A stretch of 23,004 nucleotides of DNA from M3007 sp046153695 (GTDB taxonomy: Bacteria > Bacteroidota > Bacteroidia > Chitinophagales > Saprospiraceae). Of the stretch, positions 8,406 through 18,100 are shown piece by piece. The notes beneath the pieces were generated by a model. The model was not told the DNA's origin and ran no database searches. It worked only from the letters and a program-made list of their open reading frames with translations. The stretch lies in assembly GCA_046153695.1 (NCBI GenBank), contig JBJXEZ010000262.1:1-23004 (forward strand), written 5' to 3'. Made by a program: the position numbers and the translations under genes. Each line of letters opens with the position of its first letter. The stretch's first letter is position 1.

Positions 8406-9446
8406 ATGTCTATTCGCTACATTTTCTTCCTGTTATTTTCTTTGATTTTGATCCGGTGCCAACCACCCGCCGACAAGCCCAACCCCTCTCCCACCCGACC
8501 GGCATACGCACTGGCCATTCATGGCGGAGCAGGCACTATCCTGAAAGCCGAAATGACTCAACAGCAAGATGCTGAGTACCGGGCCGCCCTTGATTCGGCT
8601 CTTTCTGTGGGAGAAGATATATTGAAAAATGGCGGCACCGCCCTTGATGCTGTCACCCAAACAGTCGTCTGGCTTGAAAACTGCCCCCTGTTCAATGCCG
8701 GGCGCGGAGCTGTTTTCACCCACGACGGGCGCAACGAACTCGACGCTAGCATCATGGACGGCAGCAACCAGGCCGCCGGCGCAGTTGGGGGTATCACCAC
8801 CGTGAAAAATCCAATCCTGCTCGCACGCGCCGTCATGGAAAAATCGCAGCACGTCTTCTTGTGCGGCAAGGGCGCCGAGCAGTTCGCGCTCGAAAACGGC
8901 CTTGATACGGTAGGCCCGGCGTGGTTTTTTACCCAAAAACGTTGGGACGCCCTGCAAAAAACGATTCAAGAAGAGAAGGCCAAGTCGCCGCAGGGTATGA
9001 GCCGAAAATACCCTGACCATAAGTTCGGCACCGTCGGTTGTGTTGCATTCGACAAAAACGGCAACCTCGCCGCCGCCACTTCCACCGGCGGCATGACCAA
9101 CAAACGCTGGAACCGACTCGGCGACACGCCCGTGATCGGGGCCGGAACTTACGCCTCCAACGAAGCCTGCGCTGTTTCCTGCACCGGCCATGGCGAATAC
9201 TTCATTCGCTACACCGTGGCGCACGACGTGTGGGCACGCATGGCCTACGGCGGGCTTTCCCTCCGGGATGCCGCCGAAGCCGTCGTTATGAAAAAACTCG
9301 TGGAAAAAGGCGGCGAGGGAGGTCTTATCGCCGTGGACAAAGACGGCAACATCGCTATGCCGTTTAATTCCGAGGGCATGTACCGCGGCTACGCCAAACC
9401 TGGTGAACGCAAGGTTTTGATTTACAAAGAAGACGACAACAAATGA
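8406..9446 (+). CDS. Lipoprotein isoaspartyl peptidase / plant-type L-asparaginase (Ntn-hydrolase)
   Basis: 346 aa. Family members cleave isoaspartyl dipeptides and asparagine and mature by autocleavage that exposes a Thr nucleophile. The start at 8406 (MSIRYIFFLLFSLILIRC) is chosen over 8331 because it opens with a lipoprotein signal peptide; the lipobox Cys would be residue 18. HGGAG at 39-43 is the family's N-terminal motif. The nucleophile is Thr209 in KFGTVGCVA, followed by NLAAATSTGG, NKRWNRLGDTP and GAGTYA, all expected substrate-pocket elements. Length matches the family (about 320 residues after the signal). The stop overlaps the start of kdsB (ATGA, 9443-9446). Being a predicted periplasmic or outer-membrane lipoprotein suggests scavenging of damaged or Asn-containing peptides. 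Confidence 0.93.
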   Translation: MSIRYIFFLLFSLILIRCQPPADKPNPSPTRPAYALAIHGGAGTILKAEMTQQQDAEYRAALDSALSVGEDILKNGGTALDAVTQTVVWLENCPLFNAGRGAVFTHDGRNELDASIMDGSNQAAGAVGGITTVKNPILLARAVMEKSQHVFLCGKGAEQFALENGLDTVGPAWFFTQKRWDALQKTIQEEKAKSPQGMSRKYPDHKFGTVGCVAFDKNGNLAAATSTGGMTNKRWNRLGDTPVIGAGTYASNEACAVSCTGHGEYFIRYTVAHDVWARMAYGGLSLRDAAEAVVMKKLVEKGGEGGLIAVDKDGNIAMPFNSEGMYRGYAKPGERKVLIYKEDDNK

Positions 9447-10180
9447 TCCTCGGCATTATCCCCGCACGATGGGCATCCACCCGGTTTCCTGGCAAACCGT
9501 TGACCATGATCGCTGGCAAAAGCATGATCCAGCGCGTTTGTGAGCAGGCAGGCAGTGCTACCCTGCTGGACCAGGTAGTCGTAGCTACTGACGACGAGCG
9601 TATCCGCGAACACGTTCTAGCATTCGGGGGTACAGCGCTGATGACGCGCCCCGACCATCCCAGCGGAACCGACCGCTGTGCCGAGGTAGCCGCCCAATTT
9701 CCACAGGCGAAAATCGTGCTGAATATCCAGGGCGACGAGCCGTTTGTACAGCCGGAACAAATTGATCTGCTGGCGAAAACCCTGCTCAAGCAGCCCCGGT
9801 TCTCGATAGCCACCCTGGCCAAAAAGATCGATCAGCCCGAAATGCTGAACAACCCGAATGCCGTCAAAGTCGTCTTTTCCCAAAAACACGGTGCGATCTA
9901 TTTTAGCCGCCATCCCGTCCCGTTTGTGCGCGACGCTTTGCCGGAAAACTGGTTGGAAGGCCAGGCTTTTTATAAACACATCGGCCTGTACGCTTATCGC
10001 CGAAACACCCTGTTGCGCATAGCCCGGCTTCAACCCACGCCGCTGGAACGCGCCGAATCGCTGGAACAGTTGCGCTGGTTGGAAAACGGTCTGCGCATTG
10101 CCGTTGCAATCACCGATCTGGAAACCATCGGTATAGACACGCCCGAAGACCTGCAAAAAGTTTTGAGTATTGAGTTTTGA
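9443..10180 (+). CDS. kdsB: 3-deoxy-manno-octulosonate cytidylyltransferase (CMP-Kdo synthetase)
   Basis: 245 aa, cytoplasmic. It activates Kdo with CTP to CMP-Kdo for addition to lipid A, an essential step of LPS core synthesis in most Gram-negatives. The N-terminal nucleotide-binding motif IIPARWASTRFPGKPL (about 5-20) is diagnostic; VVVATDDERI, the SGTDRCAEV segment (about 74-82) and NIQGDEPFVQPEQI (about 94-107, metal-binding Asp98) follow, and HIGLYAYRR lies in the C-terminal half. Length is normal for KdsB (about 245-250). It overlaps the preceding gene by 4 bp and is followed after 11 bp by the cytochrome gene, so translation is probably coupled in this run. Distinguished from NeuA-type CMP-sialate synthetases by the Arg-Phe-Pro-Gly-Lys pattern. 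Confidence 0.97.
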   Translation: MILGIIPARWASTRFPGKPLTMIAGKSMIQRVCEQAGSATLLDQVVVATDDERIREHVLAFGGTALMTRPDHPSGTDRCAEVAAQFPQAKIVLNIQGDEPFVQPEQIDLLAKTLLKQPRFSIATLAKKIDQPEMLNNPNAVKVVFSQKHGAIYFSRHPVPFVRDALPENWLEGQAFYKHIGLYAYRRNTLLRIARLQPTPLERAESLEQLRWLENGLRIAVAITDLETIGIDTPEDLQKVLSIEF

Positions 10181-10191
10181 AATGTTTTCCC

Positions 10192-12156
10192 ATGAAAAAA
10201 GCACTACCATTTGCCATTACGTTACCGCTGCTTGTTGCTGTTTTGGCGGATTTCCCCTATACCAAGACCGCCAAACTGTTTCACCATCCCGCCGAACTGG
10301 CGGTTTTGCGCAGCCAACTTTCAAAAGCACATGCAACTGCTGGCGAGTTGCCGATTGACTCCAGTGTGATTTTTCTGACGGCCAAAACCTGCGGCGGCTG
10401 TCATGGTTTCGACCCCACGGGTTTTGCCTCTGTGGACAATAGCGGTAAGGACGTAAACGTGTACGATGATTGGGGCAGCACCATGATGGCCAATGCAGCC
10501 AAAGACCCGTTCTGGCGTGCCAAGGTGTCGCACGAAATTTTGGTCAACCCAACCCATAGTCTCGCCTTGCAGGACAAATGCACCTCGTGCCACGCACCTG
10601 CCGGGCATTATCAGGCAAAACTCAAGGGCCAAAAACCGCACTACCTGTTATCTGATCTGCCCACCGATTCACTCGGCCTCGACGGGGTTACCTGTCAGGC
10701 ATGCCATGCTCAGGCCCCTGCAATGATCGGCCTTCTGCATTCCGGGGCGCTTAATTTTGATACGAACAAAGTTCGCGTGTCATACGGCCCATACGATCTG
10801 CCCTTTGCGCCACCAATGCGCGATTTCGTGGGCATAACGCCCTTGTACGGAGAACACATCAGCGACGCAGGCTTGTGTGCTGGTTGCCATACCCTCATCA
10901 CCGCTACCGCGGACCTGGGCGGAAACCCGACAGGCGGCAGTTTTGTGGAACAGGCCACTTACCACGAATGGCTAAACAGCCGATACGACCGTACCCGCGA
11001 CAATGTGACTTGCCAAGCCTGCCACCTCCCGCAGATTCCCGACGAGGTCATCGTTTCCGCCAACTACCAGTTCCTGACACCCAAATTTCCCTACGGCCTG
11101 CACGAAATGGCCGGGGCCAACGTGACCATGCTCCGGTTGTTGAAAGAAAATCGCACCAAATTGGGTATCAGCGCCAAAGCGGAACATTTCGACAGCACGA
11201 TCACCGCCACGCTGCGTTTGCTCCAGCAACAAACCCTCGACCTGACCCTCGAACCGCAGGTTCTAAACGGTGACACGGCATTTTTTGCCCTGAAATTAGC
11301 CAACAAAGCCGGGCATAAATTCCCCTCCGGCTACCCCTCGCGCCGGGCTTGGGTGGAATTTGAAGTAAAAAATGCCGATGGGCAAACGGTGTTCCATTCG
11401 GGCCGCCCCAACACCGACTACAGCCTGCCCGACGAGGACGCGAACGTGGAACCGCACTACCATGTCATAAACCGACCTGATCAGGTGCAGATTTACGAAA
11501 TGGTGCCCGGCGACGTGTCCGGCGCATTTACCAATATTTTGGAAAGGGGTGATAAAGCCTTGAAAGATAACCGCCTGACTCCACAAGGTTTTTCGATTTC
11601 TCACTCGGTTTATGACACTACGCTTATCGTTGGGAACGCCCTTTCTGACCCTGATTTTAACCACTTTCCCGATGGCACGGAAGGCAGCGGGGCCGACATC
11701 CTCCATTTCCACATCCCCATCAATGGCTACTCCGGGGCTTTATCCGTGACGGCCAAGGTGTGGTACCAAAGCCTGCCGCCCAAGTGGATGGCACCGCTGT
11801 TCGCGTACTCGTCACCGGAGATTGATAATTTCCGCCAAATGTTCGATGCAGCCGATCACTCGCCGGTTCTGGTCGCTTCGGTGGCGAAAAACGTGCTTGT
11901 GTCACCGGTATCAGCCACATCACCCTCTACCTCCAAGATCACCATCTCCCCTACCCTTTCCGCAGACGGGCGCATCCAGGTGGATTTGCCTGTTGACTTG
12001 ACTGCCAAACGCCTCCGCGCTTGGGATGTTTCCGGGAAATTGGTTTGGGACCAAGTCGCACCTTATCTCATGTTACCTCAAAAAAACGGTATCTATTTCA
12101 TCGAAATCCAGACAGCCAAGGGACGAGTCGTGCGGCGAGTAGTGCGGGGTGGGTGA
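10192..12156 (+). CDS. Secreted five-heme cytochrome c with T9SS C-terminal domain
   Basis: 654 aa. Start at ATG 10192 (MKKALPFAIT) gives a signal peptide; an in-frame TTG at 10177 overlapping the kdsB stop is less likely. Five CxxCH heme-attachment motifs are present: C67GGCH, C130TSCH, C168QACH, C229AGCH and C274QACH, all in the first 280 residues, matching a cytochrome c554-like multiheme module. Residues about 325-560 are a heme-free beta-rich region with the recurring GHKFPSGYPSRRAW segment. The last ~75 residues (ISPTLSADGRIQVDLP to RVVRRVVRGG, with GKLVW and GIYFIEIQT) fit a T9SS type A sorting domain, though the usual PNP at its start is degenerate (SPT). Heme would be attached in the periplasm before export. 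Electron partner unknown; the T9SS tail implies the outer surface. Its stop abuts that of the convergent giant gene. Confidence 0.88.
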   Translation: MKKALPFAITLPLLVAVLADFPYTKTAKLFHHPAELAVLRSQLSKAHATAGELPIDSSVIFLTAKTCGGCHGFDPTGFASVDNSGKDVNVYDDWGSTMMANAAKDPFWRAKVSHEILVNPTHSLALQDKCTSCHAPAGHYQAKLKGQKPHYLLSDLPTDSLGLDGVTCQACHAQAPAMIGLLHSGALNFDTNKVRVSYGPYDLPFAPPMRDFVGITPLYGEHISDAGLCAGCHTLITATADLGGNPTGGSFVEQATYHEWLNSRYDRTRDNVTCQACHLPQIPDEVIVSANYQFLTPKFPYGLHEMAGANVTMLRLLKENRTKLGISAKAEHFDSTITATLRLLQQQTLDLTLEPQVLNGDTAFFALKLANKAGHKFPSGYPSRRAWVEFEVKNADGQTVFHSGRPNTDYSLPDEDANVEPHYHVINRPDQVQIYEMVPGDVSGAFTNILERGDKALKDNRLTPQGFSISHSVYDTTLIVGNALSDPDFNHFPDGTEGSGADILHFHIPINGYSGALSVTAKVWYQSLPPKWMAPLFAYSSPEIDNFRQMFDAADHSPVLVASVAKNVLVSPVSATSPSTSKITISPTLSADGRIQVDLPVDLTAKRLRAWDVSGKLVWDQVAPYLMLPQKNGIYFIEIQTAKGRVVRRVVRGG

Positions 12157-15100
12157 TCACCTTATCACTGTCACATCCCCTTGCATCTGCACCACAAAGC
12201 CGTCCACATACACCACCTCGGCGTACCAGGCATACACCCCGGGCAGCGTGGGCTGCCCCCGGAAACGCCCGTCCCAGCCAAGTTGGTAGTCGTTTGGCGC
12301 GAAGCCCGTACGTTCAAAAACTGCTTCGCCCCAGCGATCAAATATGCGAAGCAGGCGAATTTCCTGAATGGACTCTGAACGGGCAAACAGCGTGAAGTAC
12401 TGGTTTTCAGGCATAACAGCATCCGTGTACAACACATTTGGCGCGTAGATACTGTCCCGTACCACCTGCACCAAAGCCTGGCTTTCCGACTGGCATCCGG
12501 CATCAGTGGTGAACCGAACTGCGTAGTTTGCCGACTTAAACGGCCTAACCCACAGTGTGGCACAGGTATCACACGATGACAACGCCGCAAACGGGTTAAG
12601 CCACTGGTATTTTACCGATCCTGGCGGAAAACCGGGTGGTAATTCGATGCGAAGCAATACACTGTCGCCCAAGCGGATGGTCGTATCGGGCAGTACCTCG
12701 CCCAGCATTTCCGGCAGCGCCGGCATATCAAAATCAAACTCGAACTGACAGCCCAGCGTATCCTCAACATGCAGCACCAACGGCCCGCCGCCCACGTTGA
12801 CGAACACCGCCGAGTCCCGATCCGGTGGCCGATTCAGGCCGTAGCGCGTTCCAGCGGGCAATCCTGTCACCGACAAGGCTCCATTGGCCCGGTCCGCACA
12901 GGGTACACGCAGCACATCAAAAACCGGTTCGTAAGGCTCCGGTTCCTCCACTACAGCGGAGGCAGTAGCCGTGCAACCGTTGGCATCCGACAGGGTCAGC
13001 ATATAGTCGCCTGCTGCCACAGCGGGCAGGTCTTTTGCCGTTGAACCATTTGACCACAGGTACGAGTACGGCATAGCCCCGCCTGCAGCGGCAGCCTCCA
13101 CGCTTCCCGTGCTGCTCCCAAAACATACGGCATCCATGGCCACAAGCGGTAATGCAATAGGCGGAGGCTGGATAACTGTGGCGGTCAGCGTTTGAGAACA
13201 ACCGTTTGCGTCGGTAAGCAGAAACGAATAGGTTCCTGCTGGCAAATTGGCTACTGGCGAAGCTACTGGCAGACCATTTTGTTGAAAAACATACGGCGGT
13301 ACACTGCCTTGTGCCGACAGCGCAATCTGTCCCGTACTGTCACCAAAACAAACTGTGCTCTGCGGTTGAGCCATTCCCATCAGCGCGGTCGGCTGTCCAA
13401 CCGTCGTTTGGAGGACGTAGGCACAACCCAGGCCATCCAATACGGTCACGTTGTACGGCCCTGCCGGTCCTGTGGCCGTACTTTGGTTTTGGCCATTTGC
13501 CCAAGTGTAGGCAAACGGCAGAAAGCCGGTGCCCGTAACTACCGCCTGGCCGTCGTTGCCGCCGAAGCAGGTGACCGAGTCGCTCGCGATCGAAAAGGTG
13601 GAAAAAAGTACGCCGATCATCGTGTCGGCGGTTGCCGTACAACCGTTGGCATCTGTAACTTGTACGGTGTATGCACCCGTTGAAAGTCCGTTCAAAACGA
13701 AGGTTGTACCAGCAGCGGGCTGCCCGTTCACCACGTACGGCTGCACACCGCCCTGAGTGCTGACCGTGATGGTCCCGTTGCTACCGTTAAGACAAATTTC
13801 GTCCGTTGTCGCCAAGGAAAACAGGAGCGGCTGTGGTTCGATCAGGCTGTCGGAGGCTGAAACAGTGCAGCCGTTGGCGTCAGTTACCGTCAGGGTGTAG
13901 GTGCCTGGCGGCAAATTACTCCGGTTGGGCCCGGAGCCCGTTGGCAACCAGGTATAGGTGTAACCGCTCGCGCCGCCGCTGGGCGTAGCCACGATACTGC
14001 CGTCGTTTGCGCCAGCACAGGAAATAGCGAAGCCATTGAAATCGGAAACGGCCAGGTTCAGTGCCAGCGAATCCGGCTGCGTAACCACCGTCATGGCAGT
14101 ATCTGCACAACCAAGAGCATCTGCTACCGTGAGGGTGTACGCCCCTGCGGGCAATCCGACCAGAGTATCTGTTGGCCCAACCCCGGTACTCCACACATAC
14201 TGCACGGGGACACTGGCACCCTGCACATTAGCCAGCACCGATCCGGTGGAATCACCCCAGCACAACACATGCACAGGTACCATCCCCACTTCCACCTTTC
14301 GAGTTTCCACGAGCATAGTGTCGAGCGAGATGCAGCCCTGCACGCGTGTCGTTTGCAATATGAGGTTTTCGGAAAAAACAAAGGAGTTGGTAAACAGCCC
14401 GGTGTACCGGTAATTCGGGTTTGCGGCAGTTTTGCTGCTCAGGTACGGGGAGGTGGTTAGCCAAGCGTAGGTCGCATTTGCCAACGGCTGTACACCAATC
14501 GAAGCTGTTGAGCCAGCACAAACCGTGGTATCCGGTCCGGCATTGGCGAGGCGCACAAAAGGCAGGAAAACCGAGTCGCGCGTGCAAGAGCAAACAGTAT
14601 CTGTCAGCACTACCCATAAGCCGGAACAGCCCAACGCTGTAGCGACGGGTACATTCAATGCCACGTTGAGCGAGAGGCCTCCCGGCAAACCCTCTACCTG
14701 AACAGCGGTGTCGCGCAGCAGCAGGTCTGTCGGGTCAAGTTGGGCGTTTTGATCGTCGTCGAGCCGGATTTCGATCTTCAACGAACCGCCACCAGGCAAC
14801 GCTGACAAGTTTTCGACCTGGAAACCGAAGTCCCAGCGCTCCAACCCGGCATCCAGCGGCAGGGCCGTACCACTCAGACCTGAAAGTGTGAAAACGGGTT
14901 TTTCAAAAACGGCTCCGAAGGTCTCCTCCAGCATCACAAAGTCAATGGAACAAGTGGAGGCCGCACAAGTCACGTTGGATGTTTGAACCATTTGTACGCC
15001 AAAAAGGTAGGGCACACTACATGCTGCTGTGGCTATCGTATTCTGAATTTTAAACTCAAAAACCATGGAGTCGCCTACTACAACACCTGCTGGAAGCCCG

Positions 15101-18100
15101 AAAGAGAGGTACACAACGTCATCGAATGGCTGTGCTACTGGTTGGGTATTGGGGCCATTATGAACGGGGAGTAAAGAGCTGGGAACGTATCCAAAACCCT
15201 CGGGCAGTACCACACGTACTTTTTCATTTGCTGCAGTTGGGCCAAGGTTTCCAGGATTGACGATACGTACACGTACCGTGTTTTCTCCACAGAAGGTGGC
15301 CGGATTGGGCAGTTCCATTTGAATTTGGTAGTCGTTTCCGACAAGTGGTTCGCCAGCAATGTCAAGCGGCGGTGCAACAAACCGGGAGGTGGCACGAGGC
15401 TCACCGCACACGTCCTGCCAGGCAGCCGAGTACAAGAACCGAGTGCCATCCACATAATCGCAGTTGGTTTGCACCAAAAAACGGAAGGTAAGGGCGTTTT
15501 GCGGTGCGAAAACAACGCCTGGCACTGCCTCAAGCAAGAAAGGCAGGGCGGAAAAATCTACACTAAGCAGCAAGCCGTCAGGCGTGACAACCGGGTCCGG
15601 CAACGGAGCCGTTTGGCCGGCGAATTCCACAGAAAATGAGCCCGGCACAGGCACCTGACCTGCCTGTGGAAATTTCAAAAACAACTCGATATCGTACATA
15701 CCACCTTCGCCCACGTTGATAACCTTAACTTCATAGAGTATCGGTGCGCACAAGGCCACTGGCGTACTTGGCGCGTCGGTTACCCCCACTTGCGCCAGCG
15801 CATTTTTGGGGGCAAAAATCAGGACAAGCGGCCTGGGAAAAATGCAGGGTGTTGGAGCCGAATCACACTGAAAACCCGGCAGTAGCCTCAGGCTATCCAC
15901 TGTACAGTTATGTAAATCGGCCTGCAATTGTATCGTCCGACAACCGCCCTGGTCTAAGCGCAACCCTTCAATCACCGCATGCGTCGCATCTTGTTGAGTA
16001 AGAGTCAGTATTTGCGGGGTCAACGGGTTGGTGACGTCGGTGGCCAACAGGACAGGCATCCCGAGGCTGTTTTCGATGAATATGAGCGGCTTGGGCACAT
16101 TGAACGAAAGCCCCGGATTGCAGTATTCAACCAGCCAGGTAGGCGTTCGGCTATTAGAGAGCGGACCAGAAGTGGCGAGGCCAAATTCATTCAGATCCGC
16201 ATCGGCAACACTGGTGCCGCCGGCCAGCACGTCCGCCGAGTCGCGAATGCACAGCAGTTTGCGTCCAATCAAGGTCGTGGCGAGCGAAGTCGTATCGGGT
16301 CGACACACCATTTGGGCGCGAAAGCGCAGCACGGCCGGAACGCGGCCGGCGTAATAATCCGTCACCGGCATACCCGGCTGCCGCAGAAATGTCAGCGCTG
16401 TTTTTCCATCAGGCAAGGTGGCGATTTGAGGATCGGGCAATGGAATTTGCACAAACCCCGGTATACCGTTTGCACCGTCACCGAGGCCGTATATCCACTC
16501 CACACTACCCGGGCGAAAAGCATAGCCGGGAGCAAGGCCTACAATCAGCGAGTCGTACACGCACAACGGGCGAATCTCCATTGGAAACAGATCGCTCTTC
16601 ACCCGACCGGAAAGACCTTGGTAAAATGTAAGGTCGACTGTCATGTCATCGCAGGCACCGTCGTTGAAGTTCATCGCCGCAGTGTACTCATACTCGGGGT
16701 TTATTCCTCTAAAATGGGCGTTTTTGGTTTCACAAAGCAGGGTGTCGCCGCCATACCGGTACGGAAAGCGCACACGCAGGTCTTTGACGTCCTCCACATC
16801 CAAGTAGGGAAACACTTCCGTCAGTCGGGCCGTAATGTCCAAACGTATGCGGTCTCCAGCGCTGAGTTGCACGCCAGTGCCGAATAGACACCCGCCGGGT
16901 TCAGATAGCCCAAGTAAATCTGCTTCCCAGATATTGTAACCGTTTACATAACGGGTTTCCAAAACCAGACCCGGGCACTGCACAACCTGCCCGGTCTCTG
17001 CGTCCACGATCTCCAGCCCCGCGCCGAGAAAGTGGAAATACGCTTGCAAGCCGTTCCAGTAGTACACCTGCACGAACGCCGAGTCGAACATTTCGCCCGG
17101 CAACCCTTCGATTTGTGCCTCTGCATGCATCAGCACCGTGTCGAACGGGATGCCCAAGGTCAGATCGAGACCAGGAGTGGCAGGGTCTACTTTGATCGTT
17201 CGTTCGTTGTCCATAAATCCCAGCGAAATCCGCCGAACGGTAAAAGTGTCGGCAAAAATACCGTGCTGCTGGGACGTGTCTATTGGCCGCGGACAGTCCA
17301 CTGTGAACGGGTCACCGTTGATGCAGGTCAGGGTGTAGCCGTCCGGGCATCCATTTCCGCAAGTCCAAAAAATGCTCACTGGCAACTGGTAGGTACGCGG
17401 CTCGTAACTGGGCGTACACAGAGCTGAATTGTCGATATCAGGCGGACAAACGGCGAGCAAAGGCACCGTTATTTCACCCAAAACGGCGGGCAAAAGCAGG
17501 TAAACAAGTGTATCGTTTGGGGTCCACCACGGCACGGGCACACCATCAAACAAGGGTTGAAAATTGGCTGGCAGGGCCATCGCTTCGGGCAAAATGATCT
17601 CCGCCACGATGCTGTCGTTAGGACACTGAGCCTGCAAGCCATTGAATGTAGCGTCAAGGGCGTATTCAAAATCGTATACCGTGCCCGCCATGAAAATAAA
17701 CTCGTGCTCGACATTCATCGTGCTTTGCAGAAATGCCACGCCTATAGCCGGATTGGTGGGAAAAGCCGATAACAGTTCGTTTCCACACTCGCTATCGTAG
17801 TGAAACTGAGCGGCCAGGTAATACGGGTCAATCAACTCGTTGCAATCTTTGCAAGCAGGATTGAGCACGAATTCGCATAAAATGACGACACTTTGTCCTG
17901 CAGGCAAATCGTCGAACAGGCCATTGCCGTCCGCGTCCGAAAGTCCACCTGGACCGTCGGGGTCACTCAGCAGCACCGTAAAACTAAGCTGGTATGGCAA
18001 GGCGAAGGTGCCAATTGTGAAATCCTGGAGTGGTACATTGCCGATGCGGAAGTTTGAAAAGGGGAAACAGTCCGATTTTATACCGCTATTGGCAAATTCT

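Noticed and set aside
8433..9224. 263-aa minus-strand open frame opposite the isoaspartyl peptidase
   Set aside because: Shadow of a gene with clear catalytic motifs; no signal peptide or domain in the antisense product.
12720..14300. CRISPR-like array, because of regular spacing of about 225 bp
   Set aside because: The period is far too long, the units are protein-coding and diverged, and they match SprB-type protein repeats.
15979..16887. 302-aa plus-strand open frame inside the giant gene
   Set aside because: It is antisense to a well-supported coding sequence, rich in Arg, His and Gln as expected for a shadow frame, and shows no domain.
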